Made by a program: the position numbers and the translations under genes. From contig VGDE01000013.1 of assembly GCA_016869875.1 (NCBI GenBank), positions 1 through 36,083 on the forward strand: a stretch of DNA of 36,083 bases. Reading direction: 5' to 3'. The notes below the pieces were generated by a model. The model made no database searches. It worked only from the letters and a program-made list of their open reading frames with translations, and was not told the DNA's origin. This DNA is from Alphaproteobacteria bacterium (GTDB taxonomy: Bacteria > Pseudomonadota > Alphaproteobacteria > Rhodobacterales > Rhodobacteraceae). Below are positions 23,378-30,749 of the stretch, piece after piece; position 1 is the stretch's first letter, and the number at the start of each line of letters is the position of its first letter.

Positions 23378-24096
23378 TGCAGCCAGTCCATCGCCTCCTG
23401 CGGCTTGGCCACCTCGCGGCGCGGGGGCAGCGGGGGCCGGTCGATCATGACGACCCGAACCCCAAGGGCGCGGGCAGCGGCCAGCTTGGCCTCGGCGCCG
23501 GTGCCGCCGCTGTTCTTGGCCACCAGATGCGTGATGCCATGGGCCGCCATCAAATCCCGATCCCCCTGCACCGTGAAGGGGCCGCGCGCGATCACAACCT
23601 GCGCGCCCGGAAGGGGCAGGGCTTCAGGCGGATCGACCAGGCGCAGCAGCCAGTCGTGCGGCAGCCCGGCAAAAGCCTCCAGGTTCTGCTTGCCGATAGC
23701 CAGAAAGACCCGCATCGGCCGGAGGGGCAGAACCGCAACCGCGCCTGCGACGTCGGGCACCTTCTGCCAGTCGTCGCCGGGTCCCGCCACCCAGGCCGGG
23801 CGCTGCAAGGCCAGCAACGGCAGGCCCCCCGCAGCGCAGGCGGCATGGGCGTTGCGGCTGATCTGCGCCGCAAATGGATGGGTCGCATCGATCACGTGGC
23901 TGATCCGTTCCGCCTCCAGCCATCGCCCCAGCCCTTCTGCGCCGCCAAATCCCCCTACGCGCATGGGCAGAGGCTGCGCCACGGGTGCGGCCGTGCGACC
24001 AGCATAGGAGAAGACGGCGTCAAGCCGGGCCTCGGCCAGCAGCTGGGCCAGCCGGCTGGCCTCGGTGGTGCCGCCCAGCAGCAGGATGCGCGTCAT
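23347..24096 (-). CDS. cobK: precorrin-6A reductase (opposite strand within operon)
   Basis: NADPH-dependent reductase converting precorrin-6A to precorrin-6B (dihydroprecorrin-6). The 249-residue Rossmann-type protein starts [20 protein letters not shown], with DATHPFAAQISRNA at about 70-83 and the C-terminal AKNSGGTGAEAKLAAARALG and MIDRPPLPP motifs. It lies on the minus strand between cobJ and cobL. Its ATG (24096-24094) interlocks with the cobL ATG (24095-24097) in the tetranucleotide CATG, and its 3' end overlaps cobJ by 31 bp. A ribosome-site-like AGGGA lies 7 nt upstream, inside the cobL coding region, where its promoter must also be. The frame continues upstream to 24675 but only as a shadow of cobL. 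Confidence 0.95.
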   Translation of the reverse strand: MTRILLLGGTTEASRLAQLLAEARLDAVFSYAGRTAAPVAQPLPMRVGGFGGAEGLGRWLEAERISHVIDATHPFAAQISRNAHAACAAGGLPLLALQRPAWVAGPGDDWQKVPDVAGAVAVLPLRPMRVFLAIGKQNLEAFAGLPHDWLLRLVDPPEALPLPGAQVVIARGPFTVQGDRDLMAAHGITHLVAKNSGGTGAEAKLAAARALGVRVVMIDRPPLPPRREVAKPQEAMDWLHQTGPALRGV

Positions 24097-25285
24097 GTCT
24101 GATCCCTGGTTGACGATCATCGGCATCGGCGAAGATGGCGCGGCAGGGCTGGGGGATGCAAGCCGCGATGCACTGGCGACGGCGCGGGTCGTGTTCGGCG
24201 GGCCGCGCCACCTGGAGCTGGCAGACGTCGGGGCGCGGGGCCGCCCCTGGCCCGTGCCCTTCGACATCGCGCCGGTCCTGGCGCTGCGGGGGCAGAGGGT
24301 GGCGGTGCTGGCCTCGGGCGATCCCTTCTGGTTCGGGGCGGGCGGCAGCCTGGCGGCCCATCTGGAGCCCGCCGAATGGCGCGCGCTGCCCGCGCCCGGC
24401 ACGCTGTCGCTGGCGGCGGCGCGCCTTGGCTGGCGGCTCGAGGACTGCGTGACGCTTGGCCTGCATGCGGCGCCGTTCCAGCAGCTGCGCCCGCATCTGC
24501 GGCGCGGTTGCCGCATCATCGCCACGCTGCGCGATCGCGAGGCTCCGGCCGCGCTGGCCCGTTGGCTGTGCGACCAAGGTGCAGGAAACCTGCGCATGAC
24601 GATGCTGGAACGCCTTGGCGGCAGCGCCGAGCGGATCCAAACGGCCCGTGCCCAAGACTTTGTGCCGACCGGCATCCGGGCTCCGGTGGCGGTGGCGATG
24701 GACGGGGCCGACCTGCCGCGCGGCTTTGGACTGTCAGCCGCGCCCGGACGTCCCGACGCCCTGTTTGCCCATCACGGACAGATCACCAAGGCCCCCATCC
24801 GCGCCCTGACGCTGGCCGCGCTGGCGCCCCGGCCGGGAGAGGTGCTGTGGGACATCGGCGGCGGCTCGGGGTCGATCTCGGTCGAATGGGCGCTGGCGGG
24901 GGGCCGGGCCACCTGCATCGAGCCGCGCACCGACCGGCTGGCGCTGATCCGCGCCAATGTCGAGAATTTCGGCCTGGACGCCCGCATTCGCGTGATCGAA
25001 GGCGCGGCCCCTGGGGCGCTGGCCGGGCTGCCCGAACCCGATGCGGTCTTTGTGGGCGGCGGAGCAAGCGCCCAGCTGTTCGACGCACTGTGGCCGCGGC
25101 TGCCGGCCGGCGCGCGCCTTGTTGCAAATGCCGTGACCCTGGAAACCGAAGCGCTGCTGGTCCGGCTGCAATCGCGCCACGGCGGCACCCTGGTGCGGCT
25201 GGACGTGGCGCAGGCCGCGCCCTTGGGCGGCCTGCGCGGCTGGCAGCCCCTGCGCCCCGTCGTCCAGTGGAGCACCGTGCGATGA
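24095..25285 (+). CDS. cobL: precorrin-6B C5,15-methyltransferase/decarboxylase
   Basis: Bifunctional enzyme methylating precorrin-6B at C-5 and C-15 and decarboxylating the C-12 acetate, yielding precorrin-8X. At 396 residues it is the fused form: the CbiE-like tetrapyrrole methylase at about 1-200 ([35 protein letters not shown]) and the CbiT-like SAM domain at about 225-396 ([17 protein letters not shown], motif I from about residue 252; CIEPRTDR). The ATG at 24095 interlocks with that of the divergent cobK; in-frame ATG 24086 or GTG 24065 are alternatives and would increase the overlap. It is followed by cobE with an ATGA overlap. It may depend on read-through from the upstream cob operon across antisense cobK, as I see no obvious promoter. 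Confidence 0.96.
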   Translation: MSDPWLTIIGIGEDGAAGLGDASRDALATARVVFGGPRHLELADVGARGRPWPVPFDIAPVLALRGQRVAVLASGDPFWFGAGGSLAAHLEPAEWRALPAPGTLSLAAARLGWRLEDCVTLGLHAAPFQQLRPHLRRGCRIIATLRDREAPAALARWLCDQGAGNLRMTMLERLGGSAERIQTARAQDFVPTGIRAPVAVAMDGADLPRGFGLSAAPGRPDALFAHHGQITKAPIRALTLAALAPRPGEVLWDIGGGSGSISVEWALAGGRATCIEPRTDRLALIRANVENFGLDARIRVIEGAAPGALAGLPEPDAVFVGGGASAQLFDALWPRLPAGARLVANAVTLETEALLVRLQSRHGGTLVRLDVAQAAPLGGLRGWQPLRPVVQWSTVR

Positions 25286-25605
25286 GAGTCGCGGGCATCG
25301 GCTGCCGTCCCGGCACGGCCCCCGCCGCAATCGCCGCCGCACTGGCGGCCGCGGGCGGGGCCGAGGCGCTGGCCACCATTCCCGACCGCGCGCCCGAACT
25401 TTCCGCCGCGGCGCGGGCGCTTGGCCTGCCGCTGCACCTGGTCACGGTGGCCGGCATTCCGACGCCGACGCAATCCCCGCGCATCCGGGCGGCCTTTGGC
25501 ACCGGATCGGTCGCCGAGGCTGCCGCACTGGCCCTGGGCGGGCGGCTGATCGCGCCCCGCACCATCCACGGCCCCGTCACCATCGCCATCGCAGAGGTTC
25601 CATGA
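25282..25605 (+). CDS. cobE: CobE / CbiG C-terminal domain protein
   Basis: Small protein of 107 residues matching the C-terminal domain of CbiG, which stands alone as CobE in aerobic cobalamin operons. It begins [21 protein letters not shown] (typical GIGCRKGT-type opening) and has the family segments [16 protein letters not shown] near 53-68 and [11 protein letters not shown] near 73-83. In the anaerobic pathway CbiG opens the ring lactone; CobE's own role in the aerobic pathway is not settled, and binding of a pathway intermediate has been proposed. The start overlaps the cobL stop and its stop overlaps the cobM start, both as ATGA, so it is firmly embedded in the cob operon. Confidence 0.88.
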   Translation: MRVAGIGCRPGTAPAAIAAALAAAGGAEALATIPDRAPELSAAARALGLPLHLVTVAGIPTPTQSPRIRAAFGTGSVAEAAALALGGRLIAPRTIHGPVTIAIAEVP

Positions 25606-26375
25606 CCGTTCATTTCATCGGCGCAGGCCCCGGCGCGGCCGACCTGATCACGCTGCGCGGGCGCGACCTGATCGCCTCCTGCCCCGTCTGCCTTTACGCG
25701 GGCAGCCTGGTTCCCCCGGCGCTGCTGGACCATTGCCCTTCCGGCGCGCGGATCGTGAACACCGCACCCCTGAGCCTCGACCAGATCATCGACGAGATGG
25801 TGCAGGCCCATGCCGCGGGCCAGGACGTCGCGCGGCTGCATTCGGGCGACCTGTCCGTCTGGTCCGCGATGGGCGAGCAGTTGCGCCGCCTGCGCGCGCT
25901 GGAGATCCCCGTGCAGGTGACGCCCGGAGTGCCCTCCTTTGCCGCGGCCGCGGCGGCGCTGCAGGCGGAACTGACGCTGCCGGGTCTGGCCCAGTCGGTC
26001 GTGCTGACCCGCACGCCCGGCCGCGCCTCGGCCATGCCCGAGGGCGAGCGGCTGGCCGCCTTTGGCGCAACGGGGGCGACGCTGGCGATCCACCTGTCGA
26101 TCCACGCGCTGGACCGGGTGGTGGCCGACCTGGTGCCGCATTACGGAGCGGACTGCCCGGTGGCGGTCGTCTGGCGTGCCAGCTGGCCCGACCAGCGGGT
26201 GATCCGTGGGACCCTGGCCACGATCGCGGCCGCCGCCCAAGGCATCGACCGCACCGCGCTGATCCTGGTCGGTCCCGCCCTGGGCGCCGAAGGGTTCCAG
26301 GACAGCCGCCTTTACGCCGCCGACTATGACCGCCGCTATCGTCCCGTCGGCACCGATCCGAGGTTCCCGGAATGA
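25602..26375 (+). CDS. cobM: precorrin-4 C11-methyltransferase
   Basis: SAM-dependent methyltransferase acting on precorrin-4 at C-11 to form precorrin-5. The 257 residues match the family. Signatures are [22 protein letters not shown] at the N-terminus, [18 protein letters not shown] (about 30-46), [15 protein letters not shown] at about 79-93, and [17 protein letters not shown] near 105-121. It is translationally linked on both sides: its ATG overlaps the cobE stop and its TGA overlaps the cobB start. In the pathway it follows CobJ and precedes CobF, whose gene lies 2.3 kb downstream behind the second riboswitch. Confidence 0.96.
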   Translation: MTVHFIGAGPGAADLITLRGRDLIASCPVCLYAGSLVPPALLDHCPSGARIVNTAPLSLDQIIDEMVQAHAAGQDVARLHSGDLSVWSAMGEQLRRLRALEIPVQVTPGVPSFAAAAAALQAELTLPGLAQSVVLTRTPGRASAMPEGERLAAFGATGATLAIHLSIHALDRVVADLVPHYGADCPVAVVWRASWPDQRVIRGTLATIAAAAQGIDRTALILVGPALGAEGFQDSRLYAADYDRRYRPVGTDPRFPE

Positions 26376-27712
26376 ACGTGCCGCACACCACGCCGGGGCT
26401 GATGATCTCGGCCCCCGCCTCGGGGACCGGCAAGACCATGCTGATGCTGGGCCTGCTGAGCGCGCTGCGCCGCCGCGGGGTGACCGTGCAGCCCTTCAAG
26501 TCCGGTCCCGACTATATTGATCCGGGCTTTCACCATGCGGCGTCCGGGCGGCCCTCCTTCAACCTGGATGCCTGGGCGATGGAGCCGGGGCGGATCACCG
26601 CGCATGTGACGGGCCAGCCACAGGCCGACCTGATCCTGGCCGAAGGTTCGATGGGCCTGTTCGACGGGGTGGCGCGGCCGGGCGAAACCGGCATCGGGTC
26701 CAGCGCCGAGATCGCGCAGATGATGGGCTGGCCCGTGGTGCTGATCCTGGACGTGGGCGGGCAGGCGCAATCGGCGGCCGCCACGGCACGGGGCTTTGCG
26801 ACGCTGCGTCCCGACCTGCCCTTTGCCGGCGTGGTGCTGAACCGCGTCGCCTCGGCCCGCCACGATGCGCTGATCCGCGAAGGCATGCGCGAGGCGGGCA
26901 TCCGCGTGCTGGGCGCCCTGCCCCGCCAAGGCAACATCACCCTGCCCGAGCGCCACCTGGGCCTTGTCCAGGCCGAGGAAACCGAGGGCCTTCAGGCGAT
27001 CCTGGACCATGCGGGCGATTTCGTGGCCGCCCATTGCGACCTGGAAGCCATCATCGCGGCGGCCGCCGGACGTGCCCTGCCCGAGGCCGGCGCGCCGCGC
27101 CCGCTGACCCCGCCGGGCCGCCGGATCGCCCTGGCGCGCGACGCGGCCTTTTCCTTCACCTATCCGCATGTGCTGGAGGCCTGGCGGCGTGCAGGAGCGA
27201 CGATCCTGCCCTTTTCGCCCCTGGCGGACGAGGCGCCCGATGACGGCGCCGACTGCTGCTGGCTGCCCGGCGGTTATCCCGAACTGCACGCCCCCCGTCT
27301 GGCGGCGGCAGACGGTTTCCGCGTCGCTTTGCAGCGTTTTGCCCGGACACGGCCGGTTCACGGCGAATGCGGCGGTTACATGGCCTTGGGCGCAGGTCTT
27401 GTCGATGCGGAGGGCCAGCGCCATCAGATGATGGGGCTGCTGGGCCTGGAGACAAGCTATGCCAGGCGGCGGATGCACCTGGGCTATCGCCGCGCGGACT
27501 TGTGCGCGCCCCTGCCGGGGCTGGGGCAGCAGGCGCTGCGGGGCCACGAATTCCACTATGCCTCGATCCTGGCGCAGCCGGATGCGCCCCTGGCGCGCGT
27601 CACCGATGCCAACGGCGCCCCTGTTCCCGAGACCGGCAGCCATCGCGCCATGCCTGGCGGAGGCCAGGTCACGGGCACCTTCTTTCACCTGATCGCTCCG
27701 GCTGCGACTTGA
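26372..27712 (+). CDS. cobB: hydrogenobyrinic acid a,c-diamide synthase
   Basis: Glutamine- and ATP-dependent enzyme amidating the a and c acetates of hydrogenobyrinic acid, just before cobalt insertion. The 446 residues hold a DethioBiotin-synthetase-like P-loop domain, with [10 protein letters not shown] at 13-22 and [13 protein letters not shown] near 42-54. A class I glutaminase domain follows from about 250: nucleophile Cys333 in [11 protein letters not shown] and a catalytic His near 439 in the terminal TFFHLI. The start overlaps the cobM stop. It is the last gene of the first cob run, and its stop codon lies within the -35 element proposed for the second riboswitch promoter. Confidence 0.97.
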   Translation: MNVPHTTPGLMISAPASGTGKTMLMLGLLSALRRRGVTVQPFKSGPDYIDPGFHHAASGRPSFNLDAWAMEPGRITAHVTGQPQADLILAEGSMGLFDGVARPGETGIGSSAEIAQMMGWPVVLILDVGGQAQSAAATARGFATLRPDLPFAGVVLNRVASARHDALIREGMREAGIRVLGALPRQGNITLPERHLGLVQAEETEGLQAILDHAGDFVAAHCDLEAIIAAAAGRALPEAGAPRPLTPPGRRIALARDAAFSFTYPHVLEAWRRAGATILPFSPLADEAPDDGADCCWLPGGYPELHAPRLAAADGFRVALQRFARTRPVHGECGGYMALGAGLVDAEGQRHQMMGLLGLETSYARRRMHLGYRRADLCAPLPGLGQQALRGHEFHYASILAQPDAPLARVTDANGAPVPETGSHRAMPGGGQVTGTFFHLIAPAAT

Positions 27713-27737
27713 CGCGGACGCCATCATCACCTTTAGG
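27709..27737 (+). promoter_or_regulatory. candidate promoter of second cobalamin riboswitch
   Basis: TTGACG (27709-27714) overlaps the cobB stop codon and is followed after 17 bp by TTTAGG (27732-27737). Spacing and hexamers mirror those before the first riboswitch, and the start of RNA would fall at the first aptamer bases. Confidence 0.42.
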
Positions 27738-27741
27738 TGAA

Positions 27742-27940
27742 GGTCTGTGTGGTGCCCATCAGACGCCAAGCGTCGGGCTTCATCGGGAATGAGGAAGGGC
27801 GGACCCACCCGCGGCGCCCGAAGCCTCAGCCGCCCCCGCGACTGTATGCGGAGAGCGCGCGTCAACCATGCCACTGGGATCTTCCCGGGAAGGCCGACGC
27901 GACGCCCTGACCCGCAAGCCAGGAAACCGGCCCTGCAGGC
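27742..27940 (+). promoter_or_regulatory. cobalamin riboswitch (second copy)
   Basis: A second AdoCbl riboswitch. It shows GGTGCCC near 27751, GGGAATGAGGAAGGGCGG near 27785, the B12 box AGCCGCCCCCGCGACTGT near 27828, CCACTGGGATC, CCCGGGAAGGCC near 27893, and GCAAGCCAGGAAACCGGCC near 27915. It starts only about 30 bp after cobB and precedes the CbiM-like gene and cobF, so cobalt uptake and CobF can be adjusted to B12 separately from the main operon. The helix closing the aptamer (about 27745 with 27938) is wobble-rich and its ends are approximate. Confidence 0.93.
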
Positions 27941-27952
27941 AAAACCTTTACC

Positions 27953-27970
27953 GCCGTCGGGTGTGACGGC
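27953..27970 (+). promoter_or_regulatory. hairpin before ribosome site, likely expression platform
   Basis: GCCGTC-N6-GACGGC forms a 6-bp stem two bases before the ACAGGAG ribosome site of the CbiM-like gene. It may be part of the riboswitch switch that exposes or hides translation initiation. There is no U-tract, which points to translational rather than terminator control. Confidence 0.4.
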
Positions 27971-27986
27971 CACAGGAGACTGACCC

Positions 27987-28652
27987 ATGCATATCGAACC
28001 GGGCATCGTTGCCGGCGCCAAGATCGTGCTGAGCTATGCCACCGCGGCCACCGCCGGCCTTTATTCCCTCAGGCTCGCCTTCGAGGCGATGCGGGACCGC
28101 GGCCTGACCTCGCTGGTGGCACGTGCGGCGCTGGCCACCGTCGCAACCTTTGTGTTTTTCCAGGTCCTGCCCACTGCGCCGGTGGGCGTGTCCGAGGTGC
28201 ACCTGATCCTCGGCTCCACCCTGTTCCTGCTGTTCGGCACGGCGCCTGCCGCCATCGGGCTGGCCCTTGGCCTGCTGATCCAGGGCCTGCTCTTTGCCCC
28301 GGCCGACCTGCCGCAGTACGGCATGAACGTGACCACGCTGCTGGTGCCACTGTTTGCCGTCGCCGCCCTGGCCCGGCGGATCGTCGCCCCCGGCACTGCC
28401 TATGTCGATCTGACCTATGCGCAGGCACTGGCGCTGTCGACGGCCTTTCAGGGCGGCGTCGTGGCCTGGGTGGCGTTCTGGGCCTTCTATGGCCAGGGGG
28501 TCGAGGCGACGGCGGGCGTTCTGACCTTTGGCGCCGCCTATATGCTGGTCATCGCGCTTGAACCCCTGGTCGATCTGGCGGTTCTGGCCGGGGCCAAGTC
28601 GCTGCGCGGCCTGCGCGGCAGCGGGCTGGTCACGCCGCGCCTTTACGCATGA
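27987..28652 (+). CDS. CbiM-like cobalt-uptake membrane protein
   Basis: Membrane protein of 221 residues resembling CbiM, the substrate-specific subunit of energy-coupling-factor cobalt transporters. It starts Met-His-Ile; in CbiM/NikM the N-terminal amine, His2 and a later His bind the metal, and here His2 and His72 (SEVHLILGS) are suitably placed. About six hydrophobic segments are visible (roughly 9-29, 44-61, 72-92, 94-106, 113-131, 148-170, 176-201). AGGAG upstream supports the start. The usual partners CbiN, CbiQ and the ATPase CbiO are not next to it, so it either acts alone or shares components encoded elsewhere. Control by a cobalamin riboswitch and ATGA overlap with cobF tie it to B12 synthesis. 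Confidence 0.85.
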   Translation: MHIEPGIVAGAKIVLSYATAATAGLYSLRLAFEAMRDRGLTSLVARAALATVATFVFFQVLPTAPVGVSEVHLILGSTLFLLFGTAPAAIGLALGLLIQGLLFAPADLPQYGMNVTTLLVPLFAVAALARRIVAPGTAYVDLTYAQALALSTAFQGGVVAWVAFWAFYGQGVEATAGVLTFGAAYMLVIALEPLVDLAVLAGAKSLRGLRGSGLVTPRLYA

Positions 28653-29416
28653 TCTCGCTGTCGCTGGTCGGCATCGGCACCGGAAATCCGGCGCATCTGA
28701 CCCTGCAGGCCGTCCAGGCCCTGCAGGAGGCCGACCTGCTGCTGATCCCGCTGAAGGGGGAAGACAAGGCCGACCTGGCCGAACTGCGCCGGACCATTCT
28801 GGCGCAGCACCCTGTCCAGGGCCGCGTGGTCGAATTCGAGTTGCCTCTGCGGGACAGCACCGACAGTGATTACGTCGGGGCGGTCGAGCGGTGGCACGAC
28901 GCCATCGCGGTTGCCTGGCGCGTGCAGGTGGAACGGCACCTGCCGCAAGGGGGACGGGTGGCGTTGCTGGTCTGGGGGGATCCGTCCCTTTACGACAGCA
29001 GCCTGCGCATCAGTGCGCGGCTTGGCTGGCCGGTCAGCGTCGTTCCCGGCATCACCGCAATCCAGGCCCTGTGCGCGGCCCATGCCATTCCGCTGAATTC
29101 GCTGGCCGCGCCGGTGCAGATCACCACGGGGCGGCGCCTGCGCGAGGGCGGCTGGCCCCAAGGGGCCGTTACCGTCGTGGTGATGCTGGACGGTGCCTGC
29201 GCCTTCCGCCACCTGACGCCCGAAGGGCTGCAGATCTGGTGGGGCGCCTTTCTGGGCATGGACGAGCAGATCCTGGATCACGGACCCTTGGCCGAGGCCG
29301 GACCCCGGATCGAACAGGCCCGCGCCGCCGCCCGGGCGGCGCATGGGTGGATCATGGACTGCTATCTTCTGCGCCGCGACCCGGCATCGGGGGATGACGG
29401 CGGGCCGGGCGCCTGA
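28649..29416 (+). CDS. cobF: precorrin-6A synthase (deacetylating)
   Basis: SAM-dependent methyltransferase acting on precorrin-5 at C-1 with loss of the C-20 acetyl group, giving precorrin-6A; specific to the aerobic pathway. The 255-residue tetrapyrrole methylase shows LSLVGIGTGNPAHLTLQA at 4-21, LVWGDPSLYDSSLRIS near 108-123, and VVPGITAIQAL at about 131-141. The start overlaps the CbiM-like stop (ATGA). The final residues (DPASGDDGGPGA) are a loose tail. The gene ends only 4 bp from the stop of the convergent RTX gene, with no terminator between them. Its separation from the other methylases by the second riboswitch is notable. Confidence 0.95.
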   Translation: MISLSLVGIGTGNPAHLTLQAVQALQEADLLLIPLKGEDKADLAELRRTILAQHPVQGRVVEFELPLRDSTDSDYVGAVERWHDAIAVAWRVQVERHLPQGGRVALLVWGDPSLYDSSLRISARLGWPVSVVPGITAIQALCAAHAIPLNSLAAPVQITTGRRLREGGWPQGAVTVVVMLDGACAFRHLTPEGLQIWWGAFLGMDEQILDHGPLAEAGPRIEQARAAARAAHGWIMDCYLLRRDPASGDDGGPGA

Positions 29417-29420
29417 CGTC

Positions 29421-30623
29421 CTAGCCGAACAGGAAGATGTCGTCGGCCACGTCCTGCCGCGTCAGGTCGGGATCTGCCAGGATGATCTTGTTGCCCGGCG
29501 ACAGGTCGATCACCATGCCCCCCTCCGTCTCGCGGATGCGGTCGGCGACAAAGGCCGTCACGTCCGCCCCGACCAGATCCTTGCTGATCAGGATGCGGTC
29601 CCTGTCCGGCTGGAAGTCGGTGATCCGGTCGATCCCGATGGAGGCGGCAAAGACGAAGTGGTCCGCTCCGGCACCTCCGGTCAGGGTGTCGTTGCCCGAT
29701 CCGCCCACAAGGGTGTCGTTCCCATCCCCGCCGTTCAGCAGATCGTCACCCGGGCCGCCGAACAGCCGGTCATTGCCCGCACCTCCGAACAGCCGGTCGC
29801 GGCCCAGATCGCCCGACAGGATATCATTGCCCATCCCGCCATACAGCGTGTCATGGCCTGCGCCGCCCCACAGCCGGTCCGCCCCGCCGTCGCCGTACAG
29901 CCGGTCGTTGCCCGCCTGACCCAGCAGGATATCGTTGCCTGTTCCACTCCTCAGGACATCGTTGCCCGCACCGCCGGCAATCCAGTCGGAGCCGGCCCCA
30001 CCCGACACGGTTTCGTTTCCCGAGCCGCGGAGGATCAGGTCATGGCCGGGCGTGCCGTTCAGTCCGCGCGCGGGCGGCCCGACCTCGGCCAACCACTGCG
30101 CCTGCGAAGGGGCGGGCGCATTGGTCATCGGTGCCGTCACAGTGCCGATGGTAATGCCGGGGGCTGCGTCCAGTTCGACCTGCCCAAGGGTCCGCGCAAA
30201 GTTCTGCGTCGCCATGACGATGCGGTGGCCGTTGAAGGTCCCGACCTCCAGCCCCACCCCCAGATAGGTAACGTCCGGATCAAGGATATTGGCGCGGTGA
30301 CCGGGGCTGTTCATCAGGTTGATGTGCATCTGCCGGACCTCGTCCAGCAGCGAACCGTTTCCGTTGTCCGAGATATAGGCCAGGTTCTCGCTGACGCGCC
30401 AGCTGACCTCCAGGGGAAAGCCAGCGGCCTCGACCCTGTCCCGCACCCGGGACCCACCCGCTCCGGTATGGGAAAAGATGTCGGTCTGCAGCATCCACAG
30501 GCTGTGATCCGCAGCCGAGTCGTTCAGCCGCGTCTCCAGCACCAGCGGGTCAAGCCCGTGGCGCGCCCGCTCCTGGTTGACAAGCGTCAGGAAATAACGC
30601 TCGGCACTGCTTGCTTGTGACAT
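29421..30623 (-). CDS. CAP-domain protein with RTX calcium-binding repeats
   Basis: Probable type I secreted protein of 400 residues. Residues 8-145 are a CAP/SCP-PR1 domain: His40 in DHSLWM, FSHTG at 50-54, Glu79 in SENLAY and His109 in [12 protein letters not shown] match the usual CAP cavity residues. A linker follows (about 150-190), then about 14 RTX nonapeptides of GGxGxDxLx type (about 190-320), and a C-terminal segment ending DDIFLFG, typical of ABC-exporter signals. There is no N-terminal signal peptide. I chose the ATG at 30623 with AAGGAGG at 30631-30637; an earlier in-frame start would include the ribosome site. The secretion ABC transporter is not in this window. The extracellular role of bacterial CAP domains is largely unknown. 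Confidence 0.93.
   Translation of the reverse strand: MSQASSAERYFLTLVNQERARHGLDPLVLETRLNDSAADHSLWMLQTDIFSHTGAGGSRVRDRVEAAGFPLEVSWRVSENLAYISDNGNGSLLDEVRQMHINLMNSPGHRANILDPDVTYLGVGLEVGTFNGHRIVMATQNFARTLGQVELDAAPGITIGTVTAPMTNAPAPSQAQWLAEVGPPARGLNGTPGHDLILRGSGNETVSGGAGSDWIAGGAGNDVLRSGTGNDILLGQAGNDRLYGDGGADRLWGGAGHDTLYGGMGNDILSGDLGRDRLFGGAGNDRLFGGPGDDLLNGGDGNDTLVGGSGNDTLTGGAGADHFVFAASIGIDRITDFQPDRDRILISKDLVGADVTAFVADRIRETEGGMVIDLSPGNKIILADPDLTRQDVADDIFLFG
29664..30056 (-). repeat. tandem 27-bp degenerate repeats (RTX)
   Basis: The DNA encoding the RTX nonapeptides shows a degenerate 27-bp period (recurring CAGCCGGTC and TCGTTGCCC words on the + strand). It arises from protein repeats inside the CAP-RTX gene. 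Confidence 0.85.
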
Positions 30624-30653
30624 CCGGCCCCTCCTTGGCACACGCTGCGGTTG

Positions 30654-30683
30654 AGGATATGGGCGTCAGAGCGGCCATTGCAA
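30654..30683 (-). promoter_or_regulatory. weak promoter candidate for CAP-RTX gene
   Basis: On the minus strand TTGCAA (30683-30678) and TATCCT (30659-30654) stand 18 bp apart, about 30 bp before the gene start. Four of six bases match in each hexamer; only suggestive. Confidence 0.25.
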
Positions 30684-30690
30684 TAGTGCT

Positions 30691-30715
30691 GCGGGGCGCG
30701 CAGACCAGACCCCGC
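30691..30715 (-). terminator. hairpin after carB
   Basis: GCGGGG and CCCCGC can pair across a 13-nt loop, 35 bp beyond the carB stop. There is no U-tract, so it is a weak terminator candidate at best. Confidence 0.25.
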
Positions 30716-30749
30716 CCAGATGGACAGGTTCCCGGCCTGCACGGATGAT

